DNA of 64,000 nt. Source: Actinomycetes bacterium. GTDB taxonomy: Bacteria > Actinomycetota > Actinomycetes > Propionibacteriales > Propionibacteriaceae. Under the pieces are notes generated by a model, which was not told the origin of the DNA, made no database searches, and saw only the letters and a list, made by a program, of their open reading frames with translations. The stretch spans positions 3,560 through 67,559 of the forward strand of contig JAEVYS010000056.1 of NCBI GenBank assembly GCA_023392635.1, given 5' to 3'. A program made the translations under genes and the position numbers. Below, one piece after another: positions 16,326 through 25,088 of this stretch (within the stretch, counting starts at the first letter, position 1; each line of letters begins with the position of its first letter).

Positions 16326-17996
16326 GTGACCCCCAGCTCCGCCGTTTCCCTGGCCCCGACGACGTCGCTAGCGGTGCGCGCGGCGCGGCTGTGGAACGAA
16401 CTGCACTCCCCGGTCGTCGGGCGCCGCATCCCCGGCACTGTGCCGGTCGCGGTGCTCGCCGGCCTGGCCTCGCTGCTCGCCTCGGCCTGGTTCGTCACGT
16501 CGGGGCTGGCACTCGCCTACGGTGATGCGCTCAGCCACCTCACCATCGCCCGCCGGCTGGCTGACACCATGACCGAACCGGGCCTGGGCCAGCTCGGAAC
16601 GGTGTGGCTGCCCGTCCCCCACCTGCTCCTGGCGCCCTTCGTGCTGACCCTGTGGGCGTGGCAGTCCGGGTGGGGAGCAGCCGCCCTCGGGGCCTGCTGC
16701 CTTGCGGCCACGGCCTCCGGGCTGTACCGGACGGCGGCACGCTGGGGCCTGGGACTGACGGCCCGGCTGGTCGCCGTCGCGGTCGCCGTGCTGAACCCGT
16801 CCATGCTCTACCTGCACTCCACCGCGCTCACCGAACCGGTGCTGATCGCCGGCATCGCCGGGACGCTGGCCGGCCTGTCCAACTGGGCGACCAAGAGGCG
16901 GCGGCTCAGCTCCGGTGAGCTCGCGGTCTTCGCCGGTATCCCGGCGGCAGTGGCCACGATGTCGCGCTATGAGGGCTGGGCGCTGGTGGCGGGCGGCGCC
17001 CTGTTCGTGGCGGTCCTCGCCTGGCTGCGGGATCGCACGCCGGGCGCTGTGGTGCGGTACGCGTTCGGGTTCGCCGTGGTGCCCTTCGCCACGATGCTCT
17101 GGTGGCTGGCCCACAACTGGGTGACCTACCACGACCCGTTCGCCTTCGTGTCCGGCCCCTACTCCGCCAGCGCCCTGCAGGCCGACCTCGTGGCCCAGGG
17201 CCTGACGACCAAGGGCGATGCCGGCTCGAGCCTGGCCACGATCGCACTCGCCGTCGCGACGACCGCCGGCGCGGGCACCGTCGTCCTCGCCGGCCTGAGC
17301 CTCGTCGTGATGCTCCTCGTGGAGCGATCGGCCCGGCGTTGGCTGTTCGTGGCGTTCACCGCGACCACCACGGCCTTCATGTTCGTCAGCCTGTACACCG
17401 GACAGGCCGTGATCTTCAATCCCGCGTCCTCCGCCACGTCGGTCTGGAACAACCGGTACGGAATGGCCGCGCTGCTCGGGCTCGCGCTGGTGATCGGCAT
17501 CGCCACCGACGAGGTCTCGTTACGGCTCGGACGGCGGGCGCCGGGGAAGACCCGTCCGCGACGCCTGGTGCTGGCAGCACTCGTCGCCGTGGTGCTGGCT
17601 GGTCAGGCGGTCTGGGCCTCCGGGGACTGGGCGACCCGAGCGCTGGTGCTCGGCGAGGCGGTGACCCAGGTGTCGAACACAGGGCCGCGGGAGGCGGCGG
17701 ACTGGCTCGGCAGCCACTACGACGGCGGGCACATCGTGCTGGACGAGTCGGTGGCCGCCAACAACATCCTTCCCCTCGCCGGCATCAGCCTTCGCGAGTA
17801 CTACCTGCGCTCCAACGACCAGCTCTTCGAGGAGGCGCTCGCCGACCTGTCCGGCCACGCCCGCTGGCTGTGGGTCAGCGACTCGGACGCGGACGCGGTC
17901 GGCAGGGTGGCGGCCGCCATGCCCGGCTTCGACACTCGCTTCGCCCCCGCCTTCGCGGCGGAGGGCGTGACGATCTACCGGGCGGTGGACCGGTGA
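16326..17996 (+). CDS. GT-C-fold membrane glycosyltransferase-like protein
   Basis: A 556-residue polytopic membrane protein, about ten or more hydrophobic helices, beginning with TVPVAVLAGLASLLASAWFV. The first external loop carries YGDALSHLTIARRLAD followed by a GTVWLPVPHLLLAPF segment, the layout of GT-C enzymes (PMT/ArnT/GT39-like), where an aspartate in this loop is catalytic. It would transfer sugars from a polyprenyl-phosphate donor outside the membrane; acceptor unknown. The stop overlaps the next glycosyltransferase start (GTGA at 17993), so the two are translationally coupled and probably act together. Start is uncertain: GTG 16326 is preferred because the earlier GTG 16287 lies inside a hairpin. 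Confidence 0.75.
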   Translation: MTPSSAVSLAPTTSLAVRAARLWNELHSPVVGRRIPGTVPVAVLAGLASLLASAWFVTSGLALAYGDALSHLTIARRLADTMTEPGLGQLGTVWLPVPHLLLAPFVLTLWAWQSGWGAAALGACCLAATASGLYRTAARWGLGLTARLVAVAVAVLNPSMLYLHSTALTEPVLIAGIAGTLAGLSNWATKRRRLSSGELAVFAGIPAAVATMSRYEGWALVAGGALFVAVLAWLRDRTPGAVVRYAFGFAVVPFATMLWWLAHNWVTYHDPFAFVSGPYSASALQADLVAQGLTTKGDAGSSLATIALAVATTAGAGTVVLAGLSLVVMLLVERSARRWLFVAFTATTTAFMFVSLYTGQAVIFNPASSATSVWNNRYGMAALLGLALVIGIATDEVSLRLGRRAPGKTRPRRLVLAALVAVVLAGQAVWASGDWATRALVLGEAVTQVSNTGPREAADWLGSHYDGGHIVLDESVAANNILPLAGISLREYYLRSNDQLFEEALADLSGHARWLWVSDSDADAVGRVAAAMPGFDTRFAPAFAAEGVTIYRAVDR

Positions 17997-19945
17997 GCGC
18001 GCCCGCCGGCTCGCGTCTCCTGCTGGGCGAGCGCCTGCTCGCCGCCGGCATGGTCGACCCGGGCGTGCTGATGTGGGCGCGCGCCGAGCAGGAGGTGGAG
18101 GGCGGAGCGCTCGGACGCCACCTGGTCACGCTCGGCGCGCTCACCAACGAGCAGCTGTACGCCGTCCTCGCAGAGCAGTGGGACGCGCCGTTCGTCGACC
18201 TCGTCGCCGAACCTCCCGACCCCCGGCTGCTGCCCGACGCCGGACTGCTGCCCGCGGAGTGGCAGCGCTGGATCCCCTGGCGGCGGGTCTGCGACGTGCT
18301 CGAGGTCGCGACCTGTGTGCCGCCGGACGCCGCGTTGGCCGCGGAGGTCGCTGCCCGCTTCCCCGGCGAGCGGGTGCGGTTCCGCACGGCGATCGACGCC
18401 GACGTCCAGGAGTCCGTCCAGGCCCAACTCCGGGAACAGCACCTGTTCGAGATCGCCGAGCGGTTCGCGATGCACCGCCCCGACCTCTCCGCCAAGCCGG
18501 GTCTGGACCGGTGGCAACTCGGCGTGCCGATCGCTTTCGCGGTGCTGAGCATTCTCGGGCTCCTGCTCGACTGGAGGCTGACGCTGATCGTGCTCATGGT
18601 GATCGCCAACGTCGCCTTCGCGGCGAACGCGTCGTTCAAGGTCGTCTCGACGGTCTTCCGTCCCCTCACCTCCCGGCGTTCGAAGCGGATCGCCCAGGCC
18701 GAGCGCCGGGCCCTGGAACACGAGGGCCTCGACGCCGACAACATGCTGGCCCGCGGGATCACGCTGCCGATCTACACGATCCTCGTGCCCGTCTACCACG
18801 AGGCCAACGTGATCGGGAAGATCATCGAGAACCTCGAACTGCTGCGCTATCCGCGCTGGAAGCTCGACGTGCTCGTCCTCCTGGAGGAGTCCGACACCGA
18901 AACCATCGAGGCGGCCAGGGCGGCCGATCCACCGCCCTACGTGCGGCTGCTGATCGTGCCGGACGGGGAGCCGCGCACGAAGCCGCGCGCCTGCAACTAC
19001 GGCCTGCTGTTCGCGAAGGGCGAGTACGTCGTGATCTTCGACGCCGAGGACCGCCCCGACCCCGACCAGCTGCTGACCGTCCTCGCCTCGTTCCGGCACG
19101 ACGCGCAGTTCCGCTCACGCAACGCGCGGCCCCTGGCGTGCGTGCAGGCGGCGCTCAACTACTACAACGCCGACTACAACGTGCTCACCCGCATGTTCGC
19201 CATCGAGTACGCCCACTGGTTCGACTCGATGCTGCCGGGCATGGATTCCACCGACATCCCCATCCCGCTCGGTGGCACGTCCAACCACTTCCTGCTCAAG
19301 GCCCTGGTGGAGGTCGGTGGCTGGGACCCGTACAACGTCACCGAGGACGCGGACCTCGGCCTGCGGCTGGCCACGTCCGGCTACCGGGTGGACGTGGTGA
19401 AGTCGACGACGTGGGAGGAGGCCACGGCCAAGGTCGGGCCGTGGATCCGGCAGCGGACCCGCTGGATCAAGGGCTACATCATGACCGCGGCGGTAAACCT
19501 GCGGCACCCGGTGCAGTGGGTCTCGATCAACGGCTGGCGGGGGCTGCTGACGATGTTCGGCCTCATCCTCGGGACGCCGCTGTCCTTCCTCTTCTATCCG
19601 CTGATGCTGGGCTTCACCCTCTTCGCCTGGCTGATCGGGCCCGTGCTCCCCATCCACCTTCCCGGCTGGCTCCTGGTCTTCGGATCCATCAACATGGTGG
19701 CGCTGAACCTGCTGATGATCGGAGTGTCGGCCGCGGCGGCGCAGCGGCGCTACAACTGGCGGATCGCGGTGTTCGCGGTGTTCATCCCGATCTACTGGCT
19801 GCTGCATTCCTGCGCGGCCTGGCGGGCCGCGTTCCAGGTGGCCTGGGCGCCCCACGTGTGGGAGAAGACCCCCCACGGCCTGACCGAGGAGTACGACGAC
19901 GGGATCGTCGACACCGGCGGTCTTCCCCACTCCGCGTCGAGCTGA
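17993..19945 (+). CDS. Family 2 glycosyltransferase with N-terminal MshEN-like domain
   Basis: A 650-residue membrane protein. Residues 10-62 hold two tandem copies of an L-G-x-x-L-(L/V)-x-x-G-x-(V/L)-x(4)-L-x(6)-Q pattern, as in GSPII_E N-terminal/MshEN domains. Two membrane helices follow (about 180-225). The GT2 catalytic domain comes next: ILVPVYHEANVIGKI (about 261), D-x-D in FDAEDRPDPDQ (about 345), TEDADLGLRL (about 459) and QRTRWIKG (about 489), the processive-type Q-x-x-R-W motif. Four C-terminal membrane helices end the protein. The architecture recalls NfrB/BcsA-like synthases. GTG 17993 overlaps the upstream GT-C stop by 4 nt. Product and acceptor are unknown; an exopolysaccharide or glycolipid is likely. 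Confidence 0.82.
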   Translation: MSAPAGSRLLLGERLLAAGMVDPGVLMWARAEQEVEGGALGRHLVTLGALTNEQLYAVLAEQWDAPFVDLVAEPPDPRLLPDAGLLPAEWQRWIPWRRVCDVLEVATCVPPDAALAAEVAARFPGERVRFRTAIDADVQESVQAQLREQHLFEIAERFAMHRPDLSAKPGLDRWQLGVPIAFAVLSILGLLLDWRLTLIVLMVIANVAFAANASFKVVSTVFRPLTSRRSKRIAQAERRALEHEGLDADNMLARGITLPIYTILVPVYHEANVIGKIIENLELLRYPRWKLDVLVLLEESDTETIEAARAADPPPYVRLLIVPDGEPRTKPRACNYGLLFAKGEYVVIFDAEDRPDPDQLLTVLASFRHDAQFRSRNARPLACVQAALNYYNADYNVLTRMFAIEYAHWFDSMLPGMDSTDIPIPLGGTSNHFLLKALVEVGGWDPYNVTEDADLGLRLATSGYRVDVVKSTTWEEATAKVGPWIRQRTRWIKGYIMTAAVNLRHPVQWVSINGWRGLLTMFGLILGTPLSFLFYPLMLGFTLFAWLIGPVLPIHLPGWLLVFGSINMVALNLLMIGVSAAAAQRRYNWRIAVFAVFIPIYWLLHSCAAWRAAFQVAWAPHVWEKTPHGLTEEYDDGIVDTGGLPHSASS

Positions 19946-19996
19946 CACCCGAGGACTGGGCAGAAACACGCATGTCACCGGTCGGCACGCCCGGGC

Positions 19997-20002
19997 TAAC
20001 CT
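19997..20002 (+). promoter_or_regulatory. -10 box of the arsR-SRPBCC promoter
   Basis: TAACCT, 8 nt before ATG 20011, overlapping the left edge of the operator palindrome; suggests a leaderless autoregulated message. Confidence 0.45.
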
Positions 20003-20020
20003 ACAACCAAATGGTTGTAG
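20001..20020. promoter_or_regulatory. Palindromic operator over the ArsR start codon
   Basis: CTACAACCA-AA-TGGTTGTAG: 9-bp perfect arms around a 2-nt centre. The ATG of the regulator gene lies inside it and the -10 box touches its left edge. This is the position expected for an autorepressing ArsR dimer site. Confidence 0.7.
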
Positions 20021-20361
20021 ATGATCTCACCGAAGAACAGGTCGACCTGATCTTCCACGCCCTCGCCGACGGCACGCGCCGCGACATCGTCACCCGCGTC
20101 CTGCAGGGAGAGGACTCGGTCACGGCGCTGGCTGCGCGGTACCCGATGAGCTTCGCCGCGGTCCAGAAGCACGTGGCGGTGCTCGAACGCGCCGGCCTGG
20201 TCGGCAAGCGTCGCGCGGGACGCCGGCAACTGGTGCACGGCGATCCCGACACGCTGCGCCGTGCACGGACCCTCCTCGAGCAGTACGAGCGGTTGTGGCG
20301 GGGACGGGCCGAGCGGATGGCGGAGATCCTCGACAGCCGGCTCCCTCACGGAAAGGTGTGA
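20011..20361 (+). CDS. ArsR-family transcriptional regulator
   Basis: A 116-residue winged-helix repressor. HALADGTRRDIVTRVL (about residues 13-28) and the recognition segment YPMSFAAVQKHVAVLERAGLV (about 42-62), then KRRAGRRQLVH wing, are typical ArsR. No CxC metal motif is visible, so it is probably not a metal sensor; it belongs to the group encoded next to SRPBCC/AHSA1 proteins. ATG 20011 begins inside the palindrome at 20001-20020; an alternative ATG at 19971 would add 13 residues but leave the operator in the coding region. Its stop is 4 nt before the SRPBCC start, so the two genes form one transcription unit. Confidence 0.88.
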   Translation: MVVDDLTEEQVDLIFHALADGTRRDIVTRVLQGEDSVTALAARYPMSFAAVQKHVAVLERAGLVGKRRAGRRQLVHGDPDTLRRARTLLEQYERLWRGRAERMAEILDSRLPHGKV

Positions 20362-20365
20362 ACCA

Positions 20366-20854
20366 ATGCCCGTCGTCTCCTCGTCCAGGGACCTCCAGGC
20401 CCTGACCATGACGTTCGTCGCCGAGTTCGAGGCCGAGCTCGAGCAGGTGTGGCAGCTGTGGGCCGACCCGCGCCAGCTCGAGCGCTGGTGGGGTCCGCCC
20501 GGCTACCCCGCGACGTTCACCCGCTACGAGTTCATGCCGGGCGGCGAGTGCCGCTACCACATGACCAGCCCCGAGGGGGAGCGGTTCCCCGCGTACTGGC
20601 GGATCACCTCGGTCGATGCGCCCACCGGCCTTGAGCTCGAGGACGGCTTCGCCGACGACTCGGGCGAGCCCCGGCCGGAGCCCGCGACGAGGATGCGGAT
20701 GACCCTGGAACCGTCGGGTTCCCGAACCCGCATGACCCTGGCGTCGCAGTTCGCCAGCACCGGGCAGCTCGAGGAGATGCTGAAGATGGGGATGGAGGAG
20801 GGCATGCGCCTCGCCCTGGGACAGATCGACGACATCCTCGCCGAGGTCGCCTGA
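20366..20854 (+). CDS. SRPBCC (AHSA1-like) family protein
   Basis: A 162-residue START/Bet v1-like protein. The motif VWQLWADPRQLERWWGPPGY (about 28-47) and the glycine-rich GGECRYHMTSPEG turn are classic for AHSA1-type SRPBCC domains, which enclose a hydrophobic ligand pocket. GGAAAGG precedes ATG 20366. It is the second gene of an ArsR-SRPBCC operon, a common actinobacterial pairing whose physiological role is unresolved. No catalytic residues can be assigned. The C-terminal helix (TGQLEEMLKMGMEEGMRLAL) is complete and length is normal. Confidence 0.85.
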   Translation: MPVVSSSRDLQALTMTFVAEFEAELEQVWQLWADPRQLERWWGPPGYPATFTRYEFMPGGECRYHMTSPEGERFPAYWRITSVDAPTGLELEDGFADDSGEPRPEPATRMRMTLEPSGSRTRMTLASQFASTGQLEEMLKMGMEEGMRLALGQIDDILAEVA

Positions 20855-20865
20855 CGCCTGAGCCC

Positions 20866-20896
20866 GGGATTTCGCGCCTCCGCGGCGCAAAATCCC
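20866..20896 (+). terminator. Hairpin terminator of the arsR-SRPBCC unit
   Basis: 13-nt arms (20866-20878 and 20884-20896) with one mismatch and a 5-nt loop, 12 nt after the SRPBCC stop. Confidence 0.6.
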
Positions 20897-20996
20897 CTAC
20901 GACTCTCCGGGAATGTGTCCGACGTCACTCGTCGTGGGGACTACACTTCCTCGCGGGTGTTCTACTCATGGCAGTCCTTTAGGGATAGGGGACAGC

Positions 20997-21023
20997 AGCC
21001 CCGCCTCCATCCAAGGCGGGGCT
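20997..21023 (-). terminator. Hairpin downstream of the alpha-galactosidase gene
   Basis: 9-bp perfect arms (20997-21005 and 21015-21023) with a 9-nt loop, 43 nt beyond the minus-strand stop at 21066. No U-run follows on the minus strand. The stretch 20897-20996 before it is comparatively AT-rich and holds no gene I can support. Confidence 0.5.
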
Positions 21024-21065
21024 AAGCCAATTCTTGGCCCGCGTCCGTCCCCCGCGTCACGTTCC

Positions 21066-23321
21066 TCACAAGGCCTCCACGAGGTACAGCACGGCCTGGT
21101 CCGGGTTGACGGGCGCCTCCACAAGACCGACCGACGCCAGGACCGACCCGGGCAGCACCACTCCGGCCACGACGTCCACCGGGCGCAGGGGCCGCGCCCC
21201 GTGCTCCCCGGGACCAACCGGCTCGCCCGACGGGTCGACCTCGACACCCCACCACCGGGGCGGGTGGAGGCCGAACGGTGGCCGTCCGACCAGCACCGGG
21301 CTCACCCGGTAGCGCCGGGACGGATCCAGTCCGGGCAGGCGCAGCCGCCCCAGCGTGCCGGACGGGTGGGTGTCCACGAGGGCGAAGGAGAAGATCGCCC
21401 GGGACTTGTCGGGAGCCACGACGCCCCCGGCCACGAGCGCGTCGTCGGGGAAGTCGAGCCTGACGAGGTCGCCACCGAGCAGGAGGTCGCGGTGCTGCTT
21501 GTAGAAGGAGATCCAGTCGGCCAGCTCTGCCAGATCGGCCGCACTCGCACGGCGCAGGTCCCATTCGATGCCGAGGTGGCCGAAGACCGCCGTGGCCGCC
21601 CGGAAGTTCAGCTCGTGCGTCCGTCCGGTCGTGTGGGAGGTCGCCGACGCGATGTGGGAGCCCATCAGTTCCGGCGGGATCAGCTGGGCGGTCCAGCGGA
21701 GCATCTGCTGGCGCTCGTGGGGATCGATGCAGTCCGACACCCACACCCGATCGGTGCGCTCGAGGATGCCGAGGTCGACGCGGGCGCCACCGGAGGAACA
21801 CGACTCGATCTCGAGGCCGGGATGCGCCGCCTTGATCTCGTCGATCAGCCGGTACACCGCCTCGGTCTGCGCGTGCACGCCGGGGCGGCCGAGCGGCGCC
21901 GTGCCTGCGTCGACCAGGTCGCGGTTGTGGTCCCACTTGATGTAGCCGACGTCGTACTCGGCGAGGATGGCGAGGATGGCGTCCCGGATGTAGGCGTAGC
22001 ACGCAGGAATCCCCAGGTTGAGCACCTGCTGGTTGCGCGATGGCACGGGGGTGCGGGCGCCGGTCGACATCACCCACTCCGGGTGCGCCCTGGCGACGTC
22101 GGAGTCGAGGTTGACCATCTCGGGCTCGAACCACAGCCCGAACTCCATGCCGAGGGCCCGCACGCGATCCACCAGCGGGTGCAGCCCGTGCGGCCAGACG
22201 TCCTTCGACACGGTCCAGTCACCCAGTCCGGCGCGGTCGTTGCGCCGCGCACCGAACCAGCCGTCGTCGAGCACGTACCGCTCGACCCCGAGGGAGGCGG
22301 CCTTCTCGGCCAGCTCCAGCAGGGGCTCCAGCGAATGGTCGAAGTACACGGCCTCCCACACGTTGATGGTCACCGGTCGCCGGCTGGACGGGTGGTGGGG
22401 ACGCGCGCGAAGGAATCGGTGGAACCGACGCGCGACCTCGTCGAGCCCGACGCCGTAGGAGCCGTACAGCCACGGGCTCCGGTACGCCTGGCCCGGATCG
22501 AGCACCACCTCCCCGGGCAGGAGGAGCTCACCGCCCCCGACGACCTGTTCTCCGGTGAACACCCTCTCGGCGTAGTGCACGTGGTTGCCGCTCCACCCGG
22601 CGTGCACCCCCCAGACCTCGCCGGCGCCGAAGGTGAAGCCCGCGCTGCCGGCATGGAGCACGGTGGCGGCGTCGGCCCCCGTGCGTCCCTTCCGGCCCTC
22701 GCGCAGATGGGTGCCGAGGGTGAAGGGCGCCCGTTGCGGCACCCGCTCACGCCCCCACCGCCCGCCGAAATCGAGCAGTTCGGTGGCCACCGTCGGCACC
22801 GGATATGCCATCACGAGGTCGTCGAGCTGGTACGGGGACCGCGAGGTGTTCACCAACTCGACGCGGCTGCGGAGGAGTCCCGCCGGGGCCAGCTCGATCC
22901 ACACGACGAGGTCCAGCCCGGCCTCCGGGTCGCTCGCGCGCACCTCGACCGTCCCGCTCCCGAGCGTCACCAGGAGGGGCGCCGTCTCGGACGCGGGCAC
23001 GGCGGTCCCGTCCACCAGAAGGGCGACCGTGCCGAACTTCGGCGACCAGTGCTCGCCCCCGCGCGAGCCACTCAACCCCGGGCGCCCGGTCCACCCCGTG
23101 TGGTGTTCGGGCAGCAGCGCCACCCGCCCGGGCCCGTCGACCATGTTCGGGCCGATCGGGTGGATGCCGGACCGTACCAGCGCTGCCACGTCGGCGACCG
23201 ACAGCTCCCCCAGATCCGCACCCCAGTGGGCGATCGCCGGGAGGCATCCGTCCACCAGGTCGAGCACCACGGCCACGCCGCCTGCGCGCATCACGACGTG
23301 TGCATTCACGGTCCTGGGCAC
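21066..23321 (-). CDS. GH36 alpha-galactosidase
   Basis: A 751-residue cytoplasmic glycoside hydrolase that would release terminal alpha-1,6-galactose from raffinose-family sugars or melibiose. The N-terminal beta-sandwich is followed by a (beta/alpha)8 domain: WEAVYFDHS, VLDDGWFGAR, FGLWFEPEMV, nucleophile D464 in YIKWDHNRD, SCSSGGARVDLG, and acid/base D530 in VWVSDCIDPHERQ. The spacing and length (about 730-750) match the bacterial GH36 subgroup I. GTG 23321 is preceded by GGAGGA. There is no transporter gene beside it, so it is not a dedicated uptake locus. No signal peptide. Confidence 0.93.
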   Translation of the reverse strand: MPRTVNAHVVMRAGGVAVVLDLVDGCLPAIAHWGADLGELSVADVAALVRSGIHPIGPNMVDGPGRVALLPEHHTGWTGRPGLSGSRGGEHWSPKFGTVALLVDGTAVPASETAPLLVTLGSGTVEVRASDPEAGLDLVVWIELAPAGLLRSRVELVNTSRSPYQLDDLVMAYPVPTVATELLDFGGRWGRERVPQRAPFTLGTHLREGRKGRTGADAATVLHAGSAGFTFGAGEVWGVHAGWSGNHVHYAERVFTGEQVVGGGELLLPGEVVLDPGQAYRSPWLYGSYGVGLDEVARRFHRFLRARPHHPSSRRPVTINVWEAVYFDHSLEPLLELAEKAASLGVERYVLDDGWFGARRNDRAGLGDWTVSKDVWPHGLHPLVDRVRALGMEFGLWFEPEMVNLDSDVARAHPEWVMSTGARTPVPSRNQQVLNLGIPACYAYIRDAILAILAEYDVGYIKWDHNRDLVDAGTAPLGRPGVHAQTEAVYRLIDEIKAAHPGLEIESCSSGGARVDLGILERTDRVWVSDCIDPHERQQMLRWTAQLIPPELMGSHIASATSHTTGRTHELNFRAATAVFGHLGIEWDLRRASAADLAELADWISFYKQHRDLLLGGDLVRLDFPDDALVAGGVVAPDKSRAIFSFALVDTHPSGTLGRLRLPGLDPSRRYRVSPVLVGRPPFGLHPPRWWGVEVDPSGEPVGPGEHGARPLRPVDVVAGVVLPGSVLASVGLVEAPVNPDQAVLYLVEAL

Positions 23322-23414
23322 GGGGTCCTCCGATCGAGCCGGCTTCCGCCGATGCTAGACCGGTCGTCCGCCCGGCGGAGGAGATGCACCGGCCGTGCCC
23401 AGCTGCCGGGCGGC

Positions 23415-24338
23415 CTAGATGCGCACCACGATCTTGCCGCGGGTGTGACCGGCCTCCAGCGAACGGAAGGCGTCCGCCGCGTGGTCCAGGTCAAAGACCT
23501 CAGACACGTGGACGACCAGCTTCCCGTCCGCGACGAGCCCGGCCAGTTCGGCGAGGTCGTCGCTGTCGGGGCGGACCCAGATCGACTGCCCGCCGAACTC
23601 CGACGCCGCGCGCCCGTCGGTGATCGAGACCACGGAGCCGCCGGGCTTGAGGAGCTCTCGCGTCGCGTCCATCGCTTCGCCACCCACGTAGTCGAGCACG
23701 ACGTCGAACCCGTCCGGCTCAAGTTCGCTGGCCAGCGTCACCAGGCCCTCGCCGTACGTCACGGGCGAGGCACCGAGCGTCCGGAGGAAGTCGTGGTTGG
23801 CCTCGCTCGCCGTCCCCACCACGCGGGCCCCGGCGAGCAGGGCGAGCTGGGTGGCGAAGGCGCCGACACCGCCCGCTGCCGCGTGCACCAGCACCGCGTC
23901 CCCTGCCTTCAGGCCGGAACGCCGCACGCTCTGGAGGGCGGTCAGCCCGGTCAGCGGGAGGGCGGCCGCCTCCTCGAAGCTCACCGCGGCCGGCTTGTGC
24001 GCAGCCGTCCGCACGGGCACCGAGACGAGTTCGGCCAGGGTGCCGCCGTGCACGACGTCCTTACGCGCGTAGGCCAGCACCTCGTCGCCCGCGGCGAACT
24101 CGGGGGTGTCGAGGCCAGGCTTCACGACCACGCCGGCGACGTCCCAGCCGGGGACCACCGGGAAGTCGGTGTCGATCAGGCTCTTCAGGTAGCCCTCACG
24201 CACCTTGTAGTCCACCGGGTTGATGCCCGCCGCCACGACCTTCACCAGCATCGTGTCCGGCCCGATGTGCGGGTCGGGCAGTTCGCCCACCCGGAACTCG
24301 TCGATGCCGCCGAACCGGTCATAGTGCAATGCCTTCAT
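23415..24338 (-). CDS. NADP-dependent quinone-type oxidoreductase (MDR superfamily)
   Basis: A 307-residue medium-chain dehydrogenase/reductase without zinc-binding residues. The GroES-like N-terminus has VVAAGINPVDYKVREG; the Rossmann part has VLVHAAAGGVGAFATQLA (about 148-165) with the A-A-x-G-G-V-G nucleotide motif; the C-terminus ends GHTRGKIVVR. These features fit the QOR/zeta-crystallin-like group, which reduces quinones or enones with NADPH. The substrate is not predictable. It lies 94 nt downstream of the alpha-galactosidase start on the same strand. Length is normal. Confidence 0.9.
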   Translation of the reverse strand: MKALHYDRFGGIDEFRVGELPDPHIGPDTMLVKVVAAGINPVDYKVREGYLKSLIDTDFPVVPGWDVAGVVVKPGLDTPEFAAGDEVLAYARKDVVHGGTLAELVSVPVRTAAHKPAAVSFEEAAALPLTGLTALQSVRRSGLKAGDAVLVHAAAGGVGAFATQLALLAGARVVGTASEANHDFLRTLGASPVTYGEGLVTLASELEPDGFDVVLDYVGGEAMDATRELLKPGGSVVSITDGRAASEFGGQSIWVRPDSDDLAELAGLVADGKLVVHVSEVFDLDHAADAFRSLEAGHTRGKIVVRI

Positions 24339-24399
24339 ACCGGGGCAACCGCGCGTGCCCGGGACCCATTCCCGTCGGCCGTCCCGACCGGGCGGAGGT

Positions 24400-24405
24400 T
24401 ATGGT
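24400..24405 (+). promoter_or_regulatory. -10 box of leaderless promoter, pentapeptide-repeat gene
   Basis: TATGGT, then 6 nt, then ATG 24412. It supports 24412 as the real start although the frame from it does not stay open. Confidence 0.5.
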
Positions 24406-24411
24406 GCTGGC

Positions 24412-25085
24412 ATGGCGAAGCGCGAGGAGGCGGACGGCCCGGCGGCCCCGCGTCTCACCCCGTCCGCACCGGCGAGCTCGCCCCGCTCGACCACGCCGAA
24501 GCGGTGGACGGCGACCTCGACCTCGAAGCGGTCGAGCTGACCGGGCTGCAGGCCGACGTGCTCACCTGGACGGGGCGCCGCCGGCTGCGCTCCTCCCGGG
24601 TCGCAGGCCTGGTCGCGCAGCGATGGTCGGCCGTGGGCGGTTCGGTCGTGGGGTCGGTGCTGGACGGGATCGAAGTGGTCGGCCTGGACGCGTCCGGGTC
24701 GAGCTGGTGGAACGTCGAGATCAGCGGAAGCCGGATCGGGTCCGGCGAGCTCTACGACAGCATGTGGCGCGGCGTCACGTTCACCCGGTGCAAACTCGGC
24801 TTCCTCAACCTGCGCAACGCCCAGCTGAGCGACGTCGCGTTCGTCGACTGCGTGATGACCGATATCGACCTCAGCCGCGCCACGGCCACCCGGGTCGCCT
24901 TCCCCGGCAGCCGGATCGGAAGGATCGAACTCGCCGGCTCGAAGCTCTCCGACGTCGACCTCCGCGCCGCCGAGCTCGGCGAGGTGGCCGATCTCGAAGG
25001 GCTGCGCGGCGCCAGCATCACCTTCGACCAGCTGCTCGACCTCGCCCCACGACTCGCCGTGCGGCTGGGCATCCGGGTGGAGTGA
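24412..25085 (+). CDS. Pentapeptide-repeat protein with an apparent N-terminal frameshift
   Basis: From 24504 to the stop at 25085 the frame encodes about 193 residues of pentapeptide-repeat sequence (VTFTRCKLGFLNLRNAQLSD, ADIDLS-like turns, then VAFPGSRIGRIELAGSKLSD), a right-handed beta-helix of unknown role. The most plausible start, ATG 24412, sits 6 nt after a -10 box and encodes MAKREEADGPAAPRLTPSAP in a different frame; the downstream frame continues TGELAPLDHAEAVDGDLDLEA. One missing base between about 24460 and 24490 would join the two. Either a sequencing error, a real inactivating frameshift, or a shorter gene from GTG 24504. The stop lies 3 nt from the convergent HAD gene. Confidence 0.55.
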
Positions 25086-25088
25086 GCC

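Noticed and set aside
20913..24411. A very long plus-strand open frame antisense to the alpha-galactosidase and oxidoreductase genes
   Set aside because: It is the mirror of two clear minus-strand genes, is rich in H, R, G and P as expected for GC-rich shadows, and has no domain motif. Only its last part (from about 24504) is real, as the pentapeptide gene.
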